52,675 nucleotides of DNA, taken from NCBI GenBank assembly GCA_020630195.1, contig JAHDBV010000024.1:1-52675 (forward strand), read 5' to 3'. Shown in pieces: positions 16,975 through 24,779 of the stretch. Origin of the DNA: Acidimicrobiales bacterium (GTDB lineage: Bacteria > Actinomycetota > Acidimicrobiia > Acidimicrobiales > SZUA-35). Position 1 is the stretch's first letter. Every line of letters begins with the position of its first letter. Position numbers and translations under genes: made by a program. A model generated the notes under the pieces. The model made no database searches, had not been told where the DNA came from, and saw only the letters and a list, made by a program, of their open reading frames with translations.

Positions 16975-19197
16975 GTGAGTGATCTGCCGCCCATCGAGGC
17001 CTACGACGATCCCGGAGGTGGATGGGACGAACCATCCTGGGAGCCCGGGCCCGACGAGGTCGATCGCTCGCAACCGCTGTTGCGCGAACGTCCCATCGAC
17101 GCGAGCGGGATCGCCGAACCGGACCGGCCGAGTCCGGCGGAGGTCGAGGCCGAACTGGCCGAGCACATCCGGTTGCTCGCCGGGCCCGACGCCACCCCCC
17201 GCCCGGAGCAGATCGCGGCGGTGCGCAGTGTCGTGGCGGAGCGTCGACGGACCCTGCTCGTCGCCCGGACCGGCTTCGGGAAGTCGGGTGTCTACTTCTC
17301 GGCCACGGCCATGCTCCGACGGCGAGGGTGGGGGCCGACGGTCGTCGTCTCACCGCTGCTCGCGCTGATGCGTGACCAGGTGGCGGCGGCGGAGAAGCTC
17401 GGCCTGCGGGCCGTCACGATCAACTCCTCCAACGTGGACGCCTGGGACGAGATCGAGGAGCGGACGAACAACGACGAGGTCGATCTGCTCCTCATCGCTC
17501 CCGAACGCCTCGCCAACCCGGGGTTCCGTCGGCGGGTGTTCGCGAGTCTGCGCGCCCGGGCGTTCCTGCTCGTGTGCGACGAGGCGCACTGCATCTCCGA
17601 CTGGGGCCACGACTTCCGCCCGGACTATCGACGGCTCCGTCGCCTGCTCGAGGAGCTCCCGGCGTGGACCCCGGTGCTGGCCACGACGGCGACGGCCAAC
17701 CAGCGCGTCACCGACGACGTCGCGGCCCAGCTGGGTGACGACACGCTCGTGCTGCGGACCACGCTCGACCGGGCGTCACTGCACCTGTCGGTCGTCGACC
17801 TGCCCGACGACGCCCATCGCCTGGCCTGGCTCGCCGGCCATCTCGACGAGCTGCCCGGCTCCGGCATCGTCTACGCCCTCACGGTGGAGCAGGCCCAGAC
17901 GGCCGCCTCGTTCCTGGCGGCGGAAGGCCACGCCGCCGCCGCCTACTCCGGCGCGCTCGAACCGGAGCGGCGCCTCGAGCTCGAAGAACGCCTGAAGGGC
18001 AACGACCTGAAGGCGCTCGTGGCGACCTCGGCCCTCGGCATGGGGTTCGACAAGGGTGATCTGGCGTTCTGCGTGCACCTCGGTCTGCCGCCGTCGCCCG
18101 TCGCCTATTACCAGCAGATCGGCCGTGCGGGCCGCAACCTGGATCGTGCCGAGGTCGTCGCACTCCCCCGCCCCGCGGAGGACGCGTCGGTGTGGCGCTG
18201 GTTCGAGTCGGTCTCGATGCCGACCGAACAGGTCTGTCGGGAGGCGCTGGATCAGCTCAACCCCGTCGAGCCCACGTCGATCGCCACCCTCGAACGCACG
18301 GTGAATCTCGGGCGGACCCGGTTGCAGACGCTCATGAACATCCTCGAGGTGGACGGAGCGGTGGATCGTGTCGGCTCGGGATGGATCCGGACCGACGGCG
18401 ACTGGCGCTACGACCACGAGCTCGTCGACACGCTGCGCCGTCTGCGTCGCGACGAGGGCGAGCAGATGCGGACCTGGGCCGGCCTGGAGACCTGCCGGCT
18501 CCGCTACCTGCGCGCCTCACTGGACGACCACGAGGCGACGGACTGCGGCCGATGCGATCGGTGCCTCGACACCGTCCGGGATCATTCGGTCGACCCCGAA
18601 CGTGTGCAGCGGGCACAGGTGATGCTGCGGACCGGCGACGTCGTCGTCGAACCTCGCCGGCAGTGGCCGAGCGGTCTCGGCCAGCCCAAGGGGCGGATCA
18701 AGCCCGAGTTGCAGGCCGCCCCCGGCCGGGCCCTCGCCCGGGTCGGCGACGGCGGCTGGAATCCGATCGTGGAGCAGCTGCTCGACGGATCCCGTGCCGT
18801 CGACGAGGAACTCCTCCGGGCCGTCGCCGCCGTGCTCAAGCGCTGGGGCTGGGACGAGCGGCCCACCTGGATCTGCCCGGTGCCGTCACGGCGACGCCCG
18901 GAGCTGCTCGAGGCACTCACCGAGGGTCTGGGCGCGCTGGGCAAGCTCCCGGTGCATCGGGCCCTCTCGGTGAGCGACGACGGCCAGCACCAGGCCGAGC
19001 AACAGAACTCGGCCCACCAGGTGGCGGGTGTGTGGGGGCGGCTGGACGCGACGAGACCCGACGGCGGTTGGCCATCGGGTCCCGTGTTGCTGGTCGACGA
19101 CGAGGCCGACAGCCGCTGGACGCTCACCGTGGCCGCCACCCGCCTTCGTCAGGCGGGCAGCGGCCCGGTGCTCCCGTTCGTGCTCCGGGCCCGCTGA
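16975..19197 (+). CDS. recQ: RecQ-family ATP-dependent DNA helicase fused to a phosphoribosyltransferase-like domain
   Basis: A 740-residue protein. Helicase motifs are in order: Walker A RTGFGKS with K103, the DEAH box at residues 202-205 (CDEAHCISDWGHDFRPDY), LATTATAN, GIVYALT, and ATSALGMGFDKGD followed by QQIGRAGR. The RecQ zinc site is C507, C524, C527 and C530. After a shortened winged-helix-like region, the C-terminal part carries KLPVHRALSV and VLLVDDEADSRWTLTVAA (from residue 704), which looks like the PRPP-binding loop of a type I phosphoribosyltransferase as in ComF-like proteins. This fusion is known in actinobacterial RecQ proteins. Likely role: 3'-5' unwinding in recombination and repair. 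The job of the fused domain is unknown. Confidence 0.9.
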   Translation: MSDLPPIEAYDDPGGGWDEPSWEPGPDEVDRSQPLLRERPIDASGIAEPDRPSPAEVEAELAEHIRLLAGPDATPRPEQIAAVRSVVAERRRTLLVARTGFGKSGVYFSATAMLRRRGWGPTVVVSPLLALMRDQVAAAEKLGLRAVTINSSNVDAWDEIEERTNNDEVDLLLIAPERLANPGFRRRVFASLRARAFLLVCDEAHCISDWGHDFRPDYRRLRRLLEELPAWTPVLATTATANQRVTDDVAAQLGDDTLVLRTTLDRASLHLSVVDLPDDAHRLAWLAGHLDELPGSGIVYALTVEQAQTAASFLAAEGHAAAAYSGALEPERRLELEERLKGNDLKALVATSALGMGFDKGDLAFCVHLGLPPSPVAYYQQIGRAGRNLDRAEVVALPRPAEDASVWRWFESVSMPTEQVCREALDQLNPVEPTSIATLERTVNLGRTRLQTLMNILEVDGAVDRVGSGWIRTDGDWRYDHELVDTLRRLRRDEGEQMRTWAGLETCRLRYLRASLDDHEATDCGRCDRCLDTVRDHSVDPERVQRAQVMLRTGDVVVEPRRQWPSGLGQPKGRIKPELQAAPGRALARVGDGGWNPIVEQLLDGSRAVDEELLRAVAAVLKRWGWDERPTWICPVPSRRRPELLEALTEGLGALGKLPVHRALSVSDDGQHQAEQQNSAHQVAGVWGRLDATRPDGGWPSGPVLLVDDEADSRWTLTVAATRLRQAGSGPVLPFVLRAR

Positions 19198-19209
19198 GGG
19201 CCACGGGGA

Positions 19210-20631
19210 TCAGCCGACGGCGACCGGTTCCCGGTCGTCGGCGGAACCCTCGATGATCGGGCCCTGGTGGGCCGGGATCAGGGTGCCGCGCTTCTCCTCG
19301 AGCGCCCGGCGCCACAGGGCGAACCCGGTGAGCGCCAGGACGACGGCGGCGGTGACCGGCGGCTCGACGAGCGGATCGATGAGCGCGCTGATCTTGAGAT
19401 CGAGCTCGAACACCCGCTCGACGGCCCAGATGAGGGCGACGACCGCGAGCACGGCGGACAACACCTTGAACGCCACGGCGTAGAAGCGGGTCTGGCGCAG
19501 CAGGTAGAGCGCCGGGAAGAAGAGCAGGATCACGATGACCTGGCCGATCTCCACGCCGAGGTTGAAGGCGAAGAGCGACCAGACCCGGTTGGCCCGGTCG
19601 AGGCCGAGGCCCGACAGCAGCCCGGCGAAACCGAGACCGTGGAACAGGCCGAACACGAACGCCAGCCAGTACTCACGGTTCGCGAAGATCGGCTTGAAGT
19701 TGTGGATCGCGGCGAGGGCGATCGAGATGGCGATGATCGACTCCACGAGTTTGGAGTCGAGCTCCACGACACCGAAGCCGGCGAGGCTCAACGTGATCGA
19801 GTGGGCGATCGTGAAGAACGTCGCGATCTTCAGCACCCGCCAGAGCGAGCTCTTGAAGTTCTCCGCCGGGTGCCAACGGCCGGCCGACACGACGAGCACG
19901 GCGGGTAGCAGCAGCGCCACGATGAACAGGATGTGGTCGGTGCCGATCCGGATGTGGTCGATGCCGAGCCACACGACGCCACCGAGCCCACGCAGGAAGC
20001 TGGAGTCGCCGAAGGTGTACGAGCCCGACTGGTTGCTCTGGGTGAAGAACAGCAGCTGGTCCTCGGAGGCGAACACGCCGCCCTCCCAGTAGTTGCCGAT
20101 GTGGAAGATGCCGGTGTGGTTGCCGATCTCGTCGACGAAGGCCGAGTAGTCCATGTCGACCGTGCCGGGCAGCGTCGAGAAGCTCTCACGCACCGTGTAG
20201 TGCATGACGACCCAGTTGGTCTCTTCGTCGATGATGATGGCGTCGAGCGGCGTCTCCCACTCGAGCGTCCACTCCTGGCCGTCGGCGCCGATCGTGAAGT
20301 TCTGGCCCACGTAGTCGACGATCACGTCACGCTCGGCGTCGATCTCGGCCTTGAGGGCATCGATCTCGTCGGGACCCGAGGACACCTCGGTGATCGAGAG
20401 ACCGAGGATCTCGTTGATGTCCGCGACGGTGAACTCGACACGTCCTTCGAGTTCGTCCTCGTAGACGTCGAGGAAGATGTAGCTCTGGTCGATCTCGTGC
20501 GCCGATGCCGTCGCCGGCAGGGTCAGCAGGACGGCGACCACGGCGAGCAGGCCGGCGAGGGCCTGGCGCGCACGGTGACGTGTCCGTCGCATCGAGGGGG
20601 ACGCCAGCGGCGTCGTCGACGATTCACTCAT
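19210..20631 (-). CDS. HupE/UreJ-family membrane protein with signal peptide
   Basis: A 473-residue protein. The start at 20631 is preferred because GGAGG lies 8 nt upstream; an ATG at 20646 directly after the previous stop is the alternative. A signal peptide ends at ASA, exposing HEIDQSY. A roughly 180-residue extracellular domain follows, then about seven helices beginning with LGIDHIRIGTDHILFIVALLLP, the histidine motif of the HupE/UreJ group. Conserved His also appears in TIAHSITLSLAG and GLFHGLGFAG. Relatives transport or sense nickel or cobalt, or are of unknown role. It is the last gene of an operon with an acyl-CoA dehydrogenase and a PhyH-type dioxygenase, neither of which needs nickel in known cases. 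Confidence 0.78.
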   Translation of the reverse strand: MSESSTTPLASPSMRRTRHRARQALAGLLAVVAVLLTLPATASAHEIDQSYIFLDVYEDELEGRVEFTVADINEILGLSITEVSSGPDEIDALKAEIDAERDVIVDYVGQNFTIGADGQEWTLEWETPLDAIIIDEETNWVVMHYTVRESFSTLPGTVDMDYSAFVDEIGNHTGIFHIGNYWEGGVFASEDQLLFFTQSNQSGSYTFGDSSFLRGLGGVVWLGIDHIRIGTDHILFIVALLLPAVLVVSAGRWHPAENFKSSLWRVLKIATFFTIAHSITLSLAGFGVVELDSKLVESIIAISIALAAIHNFKPIFANREYWLAFVFGLFHGLGFAGLLSGLGLDRANRVWSLFAFNLGVEIGQVIVILLFFPALYLLRQTRFYAVAFKVLSAVLAVVALIWAVERVFELDLKISALIDPLVEPPVTAAVVLALTGFALWRRALEEKRGTLIPAHQGPIIEGSADDREPVAVG

Positions 20632-20646
20632 TTCTTCTGCCTCCAT

Positions 20647-21828
20647 TCAGCCGACACCGAGGAGCCGGGCGATCAGGTTCTTCTGGATGTCGGATGTGCC
20701 GGAGTACACGAGACCGCCGAGGGCGTCGCGTACTTCCCGTTCGACCTCGTGGTCGGTCATGTAGCCGCGGGCTCCATGGACCCGGGCGGCCGCCAGGCCG
20801 ATGTCGGCGATCGCCTCGGAGGCGACCAGCTTCGACATGGCGGCGTCGAGGGTCGCGGTCTCGCCCGCGTCGATGCGGGCGGCGGTCTTGTAGAGCTGGA
20901 GTCGGGCGAGCTCGTGGGTCACCTTCATGTCGGCGATCCGATGGGACACGGCCTGGAAGCCGCCGATGGGCTGTCCGAAGGCTTCCCGTGTCCGCGCCCG
21001 CTCGATGGCCTCGTCGATCACCCGCTCGGCGGCACCGAGCTGGGTGGCGAAGATCAGGCCCCGCTCGGCCTCCATCGAGGTCGTGAAGATCGAGACGCCG
21101 GCGCCTTCGGGACCGAGGCGGTCCGCGACCGGCGCCCGGTACCCGTCGAGCAGGAGGTCGCCGAACGGCGTCGTGCGGAGCCCCATCTTCTCGTGCAGCT
21201 CGGTCCGGGTGACGCCGGGCCGATCGGTGTGCACGATGAACGCCGAGATGCCCCAGGCACCGGCGGCCGGATTCGTCTTCGCGAACACGATGGCGAGATC
21301 GGCGACGGGGGCGAGGGTGATGTGGGTCTTGTGGCCGTCGAGCACGTAGTGGTCGCCGTCGAGGACGGCGGTCGCCTCCATGGCGTAGGCGTCACTCCCG
21401 GAACCGGGCTCGGTGATGCAGAACGCGCCGACGATCGAGCCGTCGCAGACGCCGGGGAGGATCTGCTGGCGTTGCGTGTCGGATCCGAACCGCAGGATCG
21501 CGTCGGTGAAGGAGAGGATCTGGGACGCGAGTGCGAAACCGAGCCCGTTGTCGCGGCAGCCCTTGCCGAGGCCCTCGAGTTCGAGTGTGGCGGTGACGGG
21601 ATCGAGGCCACGCCCGCCGAGGTGCTCGGGCACGAGCATGCCGGTCAGGCCCCGGGCCGCACAGGCCTTCCAGGCCTCGGCGAAGAAGGTGGAGGCCCGA
21701 TCCCGTTCGACCATGTCGACCGGATCGAGTTCGGATGACGCCCAGTCCGCGACGGCGGTCTTGACCGGGTGGTCGGCGTCGAGCATGGCCGCGAGGGCGA
21801 GCTCGGCCGATGGGACGGGCACGGTCAT
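20647..21828 (-). CDS. Acyl-CoA dehydrogenase family protein
   Basis: A 393-residue acyl-CoA dehydrogenase-fold flavoprotein. Family signatures include GAFCITEPGSGSDAYAME, YVLDGHKTHITLAP, the region REAFGQPIGGFQAVSHRIAD, and the end VYSGTSDIQKNLIARLLG. The position of the MCAD base Glu376 (YEGTS) is Ser here, so the base must lie elsewhere or the protein is a partner subunit. The ATG at 21828 forms an ATGA overlap with the stop of the PhyH-type gene, so the two are translationally coupled. The HupE-like gene starts within 16 nt of its stop. Substrate unknown. Confidence 0.85.
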   Translation of the reverse strand: MTVPVPSAELALAAMLDADHPVKTAVADWASSELDPVDMVERDRASTFFAEAWKACAARGLTGMLVPEHLGGRGLDPVTATLELEGLGKGCRDNGLGFALASQILSFTDAILRFGSDTQRQQILPGVCDGSIVGAFCITEPGSGSDAYAMEATAVLDGDHYVLDGHKTHITLAPVADLAIVFAKTNPAAGAWGISAFIVHTDRPGVTRTELHEKMGLRTTPFGDLLLDGYRAPVADRLGPEGAGVSIFTTSMEAERGLIFATQLGAAERVIDEAIERARTREAFGQPIGGFQAVSHRIADMKVTHELARLQLYKTAARIDAGETATLDAAMSKLVASEAIADIGLAAARVHGARGYMTDHEVEREVRDALGGLVYSGTSDIQKNLIARLLGVG

Positions 21829-22808
21829 GACGGGAATTCGCTTCCGGTGTCGTGGTCGGATGCGGGGAGCACGAGGCGACCGTGCTCATCCACGTACTTC
21901 CATTCGTCCTGGAAGTCGGCGTTCGCCCACGAGCCGAGCCCGGGATAGAAGACCCGCTCGCCGCCGTGGGGTGCGAGGTCATCGCCGTTCCAGCGCGGAT
22001 CGGGTGTCTCGCCTGCCGCGTAGTAGCGACTGTCGGTCGACAGCCGGCAACGATCCCGGTCGGCGTGGTTGTCGAAGGCGCCGTGCAGCGTCGACATCGA
22101 GAAGATCAGCACGTCACCGGGTTCGTAGTCGGCCGTGAGCCAGCGGTCGCCGTAGTTCGATCGCACGACCTCGGGGTCCGCCTCGAGCCATTCGAGCCCG
22201 TCGAGGTCGGCGTCCTTCGTCAGGTAGCCCTCGGCGAGTCGGTGGTTGTCGTGGGACCCGTCGAGCACGACGAGGCCCCCCTCGTGTGGTGCGATGTGTC
22301 CGAGCGGGATCCAGCAGGACAGATGCCGCGTGGTCGCTCGGCTCATGTACGGCCCGTCGCAGTGGAAGCCGCAGCCTTCGCCGGGGCGGACCAGCCGTGG
22401 CCAACGGAAACTGAACGGCACGGCGTCGCCGTCGAGCAGGACGCCGACGGTGCGGAGCAGTTCGGGATCGAGGATCACGGACTCGTAGTGGGCGCCGGTG
22501 CGCACCGAGTGGGTGAAGGCCCGGAGGTTCGCACCGACGAGCCCGGAACGATCGCCCGCGACGCCGTCCATGATCGGCGAGCGGTCGTCGATCTCCCCGA
22601 GCACGGCGTACTTGGTGAGGATCTCCTCGCGGGCGGCGAGGACGGTCTCGGGGGGCAGCAGCCCACGGAGGAACACATGCCCGCGCTCGACGAATCGACG
22701 CCGCAGCCCGGCGGGGTCGCTGCGCAGCGGGGTCGCGTCGTCGAGGCGGCCGAAGCGATCGTCGCTCGTGCCGATCGGTCGGCCACCCGTGGTGAGCGGG
22801 GGGTTCAC
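21825..22808 (-). CDS. Phytanoyl-CoA dioxygenase (PhyH)-family Fe(II)/2-oxoglutarate oxygenase
   Basis: A 327-residue oxygenase. Likely iron ligands are H149 and D151 (CGFHCDGPYM) and H242 (STLHGAFDNHADRDRCRLS), with an arginine a dozen residues later as the 2-oxoglutarate anchor. The phrase RHLSCWIPLGHIAPHEGGLV, then VLDGSHDNH, is typical of the family. It starts at GTG 22808 and faces the NRPS genes across a 154-bp divergent region. It is followed by an acyl-CoA dehydrogenase (ATGA overlap). PhyH enzymes often hydroxylate amino acids, peptides or acyl groups in secondary metabolism, so a role with the NRPS is possible, but acyl-CoA catabolism fits its own operon equally well. Confidence 0.83.
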   Translation of the reverse strand: MNPPLTTGGRPIGTSDDRFGRLDDATPLRSDPAGLRRRFVERGHVFLRGLLPPETVLAAREEILTKYAVLGEIDDRSPIMDGVAGDRSGLVGANLRAFTHSVRTGAHYESVILDPELLRTVGVLLDGDAVPFSFRWPRLVRPGEGCGFHCDGPYMSRATTRHLSCWIPLGHIAPHEGGLVVLDGSHDNHRLAEGYLTKDADLDGLEWLEADPEVVRSNYGDRWLTADYEPGDVLIFSMSTLHGAFDNHADRDRCRLSTDSRYYAAGETPDPRWNGDDLAPHGGERVFYPGLGSWANADFQDEWKYVDEHGRLVLPASDHDTGSEFPS

Positions 22809-22888
22809 GGGCTCGATGATTGCACCCCGCCTCCCCTGCGGCGAGGGGGTCGGGCGAATCGTCTCACGACCGTGACGAGATCACCCAC

Positions 22889-22904
22889 CGACACCGCGGT
22901 GTCG
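22889..22904. promoter_or_regulatory. 16-bp perfect palindrome in the NRPS/PhyH divergent region
   Basis: CGACACCG is followed immediately by its reverse complement CGGTGTCG. It sits 80 bp from the PhyH start and 58 bp from the adenylation-gene start, a good place for a dimeric repressor. No regulator gene is adjacent. Confidence 0.45.
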
Positions 22905-22962
22905 ATCCCGCGAGACTGGTCGGGTCGCATCCGGCCGGCCGTGCCGGAGCGAATCCCCCTCG

Positions 22963-24537
22963 ATGACCACCTCCGACCGATCGCCCTCGACGGCGTCGGG
23001 TGCCCTGTCGCCCGAACGCCCGACGACGCTCGTCGACGCGCTCGTGCGGGCGGGCACGGTCGTCCCCGATCGGATCGCCTTCCGGACTCCCACCGAGGTG
23101 ACGACGTGGGCCGACCACGTCGGCCGCGTGCGGCGTCGAGCCGGTGCATTGGCCGCGCGGGGCGTCCGCCCCGGTGATCGTGTCCTGATCCATGCGATGA
23201 AGTCACTCGACACCGTCGCGATGGTGCACGCCTGTCAGTGGGCCGGCGCGGTGCCGGTCCCGGTCGACCCCCTGGCGAACGCCGACCACCTGGTCCGGGT
23301 CGCCGTGGCCTCCGACAGCCGCCTGGTCGTGGTCGACGGTGTGACGGCCGCTCGCCTCGAGCGATCCGAGGTCGCCAGCACACTCCCCCGCTGTTCCGTC
23401 GACGCCGAGGGTGCGCCGGCGCAACGGCATGGCGTCGTCGCCGACGATCCGGCCTACGTCATCTACACCTCCGGATCCACCGGCGCCCCGAAGGGCATCG
23501 AGCACACCCACCGCTCGGCACTCGCCTATGTCGAGCGGGCCGTCGCCGCCTTCTCGCTCGTCGCGGACGACGTGTGCGCCAACATCGCACCGTTCCACTT
23601 CGACCAGTCGACCTTCGAGCTCTACGCACCGATGCTCGTGGGTGCGTCGACCGTGCTCGTGCCCGAGACGTTCCCCCGCTTCCCGGCCGAGCTCGTGCGC
23701 CTCGTCGCCGAGACGGGCGTGACCGTGTGGTACTCCGTGCCGACCATCATCACCGCCGCGGTCGACCGCGGCGGTGCCGCCGACCACGACCTGTCGGCCG
23801 TGCGTCTCGTCAAGTTCGGCGGTGAAGCCGTCTCGGCGGTCTCCATCCGCAGCGCCATGTCGGTGTTCGACCACGCCGAGTTCTGCAACGTCTACGGCCC
23901 GGCCGAGGTGAACCAGTGCGCCCACCACGTGCTGCCGGCCGATCTCGCCGACGGTGACGACGTGCCGATCGGCTCGCCGTGGGAGGGCACCGATCTGCGT
24001 CTGCGTGGCTCGGACGGTGTCCTCGTCGAGGGCGCGGGCCGGGGGCTGCTCGAGGTCGCCACCCCGACGATGATGCGGGCCTATGTCGCCGATCCCGACC
24101 GGACGGCGGCGAGCATCGGGTTCGACGACGCCGGGCGCCGTTGGTATCGCACCGGCGACCTCGTCGACCGCCGCGCCGACGGCGTGTACGTCTTCGTCGG
24201 TCGTCTCGACCGCCAGGTCAAGGTCCGCGGCGTTCGTGTCGAGTTGGAACCGGTGGAAGCCGCGCTCCAGAGTGCCCCGCTCATCGCCCATGCCGCGGCG
24301 GTCGTCGTCGGTGACGGCCCGGACCAGCAACTGGTCGGCGTCGTGGAGGCGCCCGCCGACCTGGACCGTCGTGGCGTGCTCCGCTCCCTGGGCCGGGTGT
24401 TGCCCGTCGGTGCCGTTCCGGACCGGATCGAGGTCGTCGCCCACCTGCCGCGTACGGTGTCCGGCAAGATCGACGCGGCCGCCGCCGCCCGTCTCGCCGA
24501 GTCATCGCCCGCTCGCCCCCACGGAGATCCCCGATGA
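22963..24537 (+). CDS. Stand-alone NRPS adenylation enzyme (amino acid/acid-AMP ligase)
   Basis: A 524-residue AMP-forming ligase of adenylation-domain size. Core motifs: A3 YTSGSTGAPKG near residues 168-178, A5 NVYGPAEVNQC, A7 YRTGDL, A8 RLDRQVKVRGVRVELEPVE and A10 PRTVSGKID with the catalytic lysine. It would activate an amino or other carboxylic acid and load it on the free carrier protein encoded next (ATGA overlap at 24534-24537). Pocket positions read by hand in GrsA numbering are D, Q, F, Y, K, G, V, Q, C. The Asp at 235 argues for an amino acid, but the set matches no code I can name. GGAG lies about 13 nt before the ATG. Confidence 0.85.
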   Translation: MTTSDRSPSTASGALSPERPTTLVDALVRAGTVVPDRIAFRTPTEVTTWADHVGRVRRRAGALAARGVRPGDRVLIHAMKSLDTVAMVHACQWAGAVPVPVDPLANADHLVRVAVASDSRLVVVDGVTAARLERSEVASTLPRCSVDAEGAPAQRHGVVADDPAYVIYTSGSTGAPKGIEHTHRSALAYVERAVAAFSLVADDVCANIAPFHFDQSTFELYAPMLVGASTVLVPETFPRFPAELVRLVAETGVTVWYSVPTIITAAVDRGGAADHDLSAVRLVKFGGEAVSAVSIRSAMSVFDHAEFCNVYGPAEVNQCAHHVLPADLADGDDVPIGSPWEGTDLRLRGSDGVLVEGAGRGLLEVATPTMMRAYVADPDRTAASIGFDDAGRRWYRTGDLVDRRADGVYVFVGRLDRQVKVRGVRVELEPVEAALQSAPLIAHAAAVVVGDGPDQQLVGVVEAPADLDRRGVLRSLGRVLPVGAVPDRIEVVAHLPRTVSGKIDAAAAARLAESSPARPHGDPR

Positions 24538-24779
24538 GCTTCGCCACCGACCTGCTCGACTTCGTGAACGCCGAGATCAGCCTCGACCCCGGGCTCGTCG
24601 CCGAGGGCGGCACCGATCTGCTGCTCACCGGATTGGTCGACTCGCTCGGTGTCGTGCAGATCGTCGGCTGGATCGAGGACTCGACCGGGATCGACATCGA
24701 CCCGGCCGACGTCGTGCTCGACAACTTCCAGACCGTCGATCAGATGGTCGCCTACGTCGAGCGTCGCCGAGCCGCATGA
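24534..24779 (+). CDS. Free peptidyl/acyl carrier protein
   Basis: An 81-residue acidic protein. The phosphopantetheine site is S37 in TGLVDSLGVVQIVGWIE, followed by the usual helix III region (ADVVLDNFQTVDQMVAYVE). Both ends overlap their neighbours by ATGA, upstream with the adenylation enzyme and downstream with the large NRPS. It is therefore very likely loaded by the former and used as donor by the first condensation domain of the latter. Its size is normal for a discrete carrier protein. Confidence 0.88.
   Translation: MSFATDLLDFVNAEISLDPGLVAEGGTDLLLTGLVDSLGVVQIVGWIEDSTGIDIDPADVVLDNFQTVDQMVAYVERRRAA

Noticed and set aside
13974..16994. Reverse open frame of about 1,000 codons spanning the propeller-like and FG-GAP genes
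   Set aside because: Forward genes have a ribosome-binding site, a lipobox and recognisable repeats. The reverse translation is compositionally biased.
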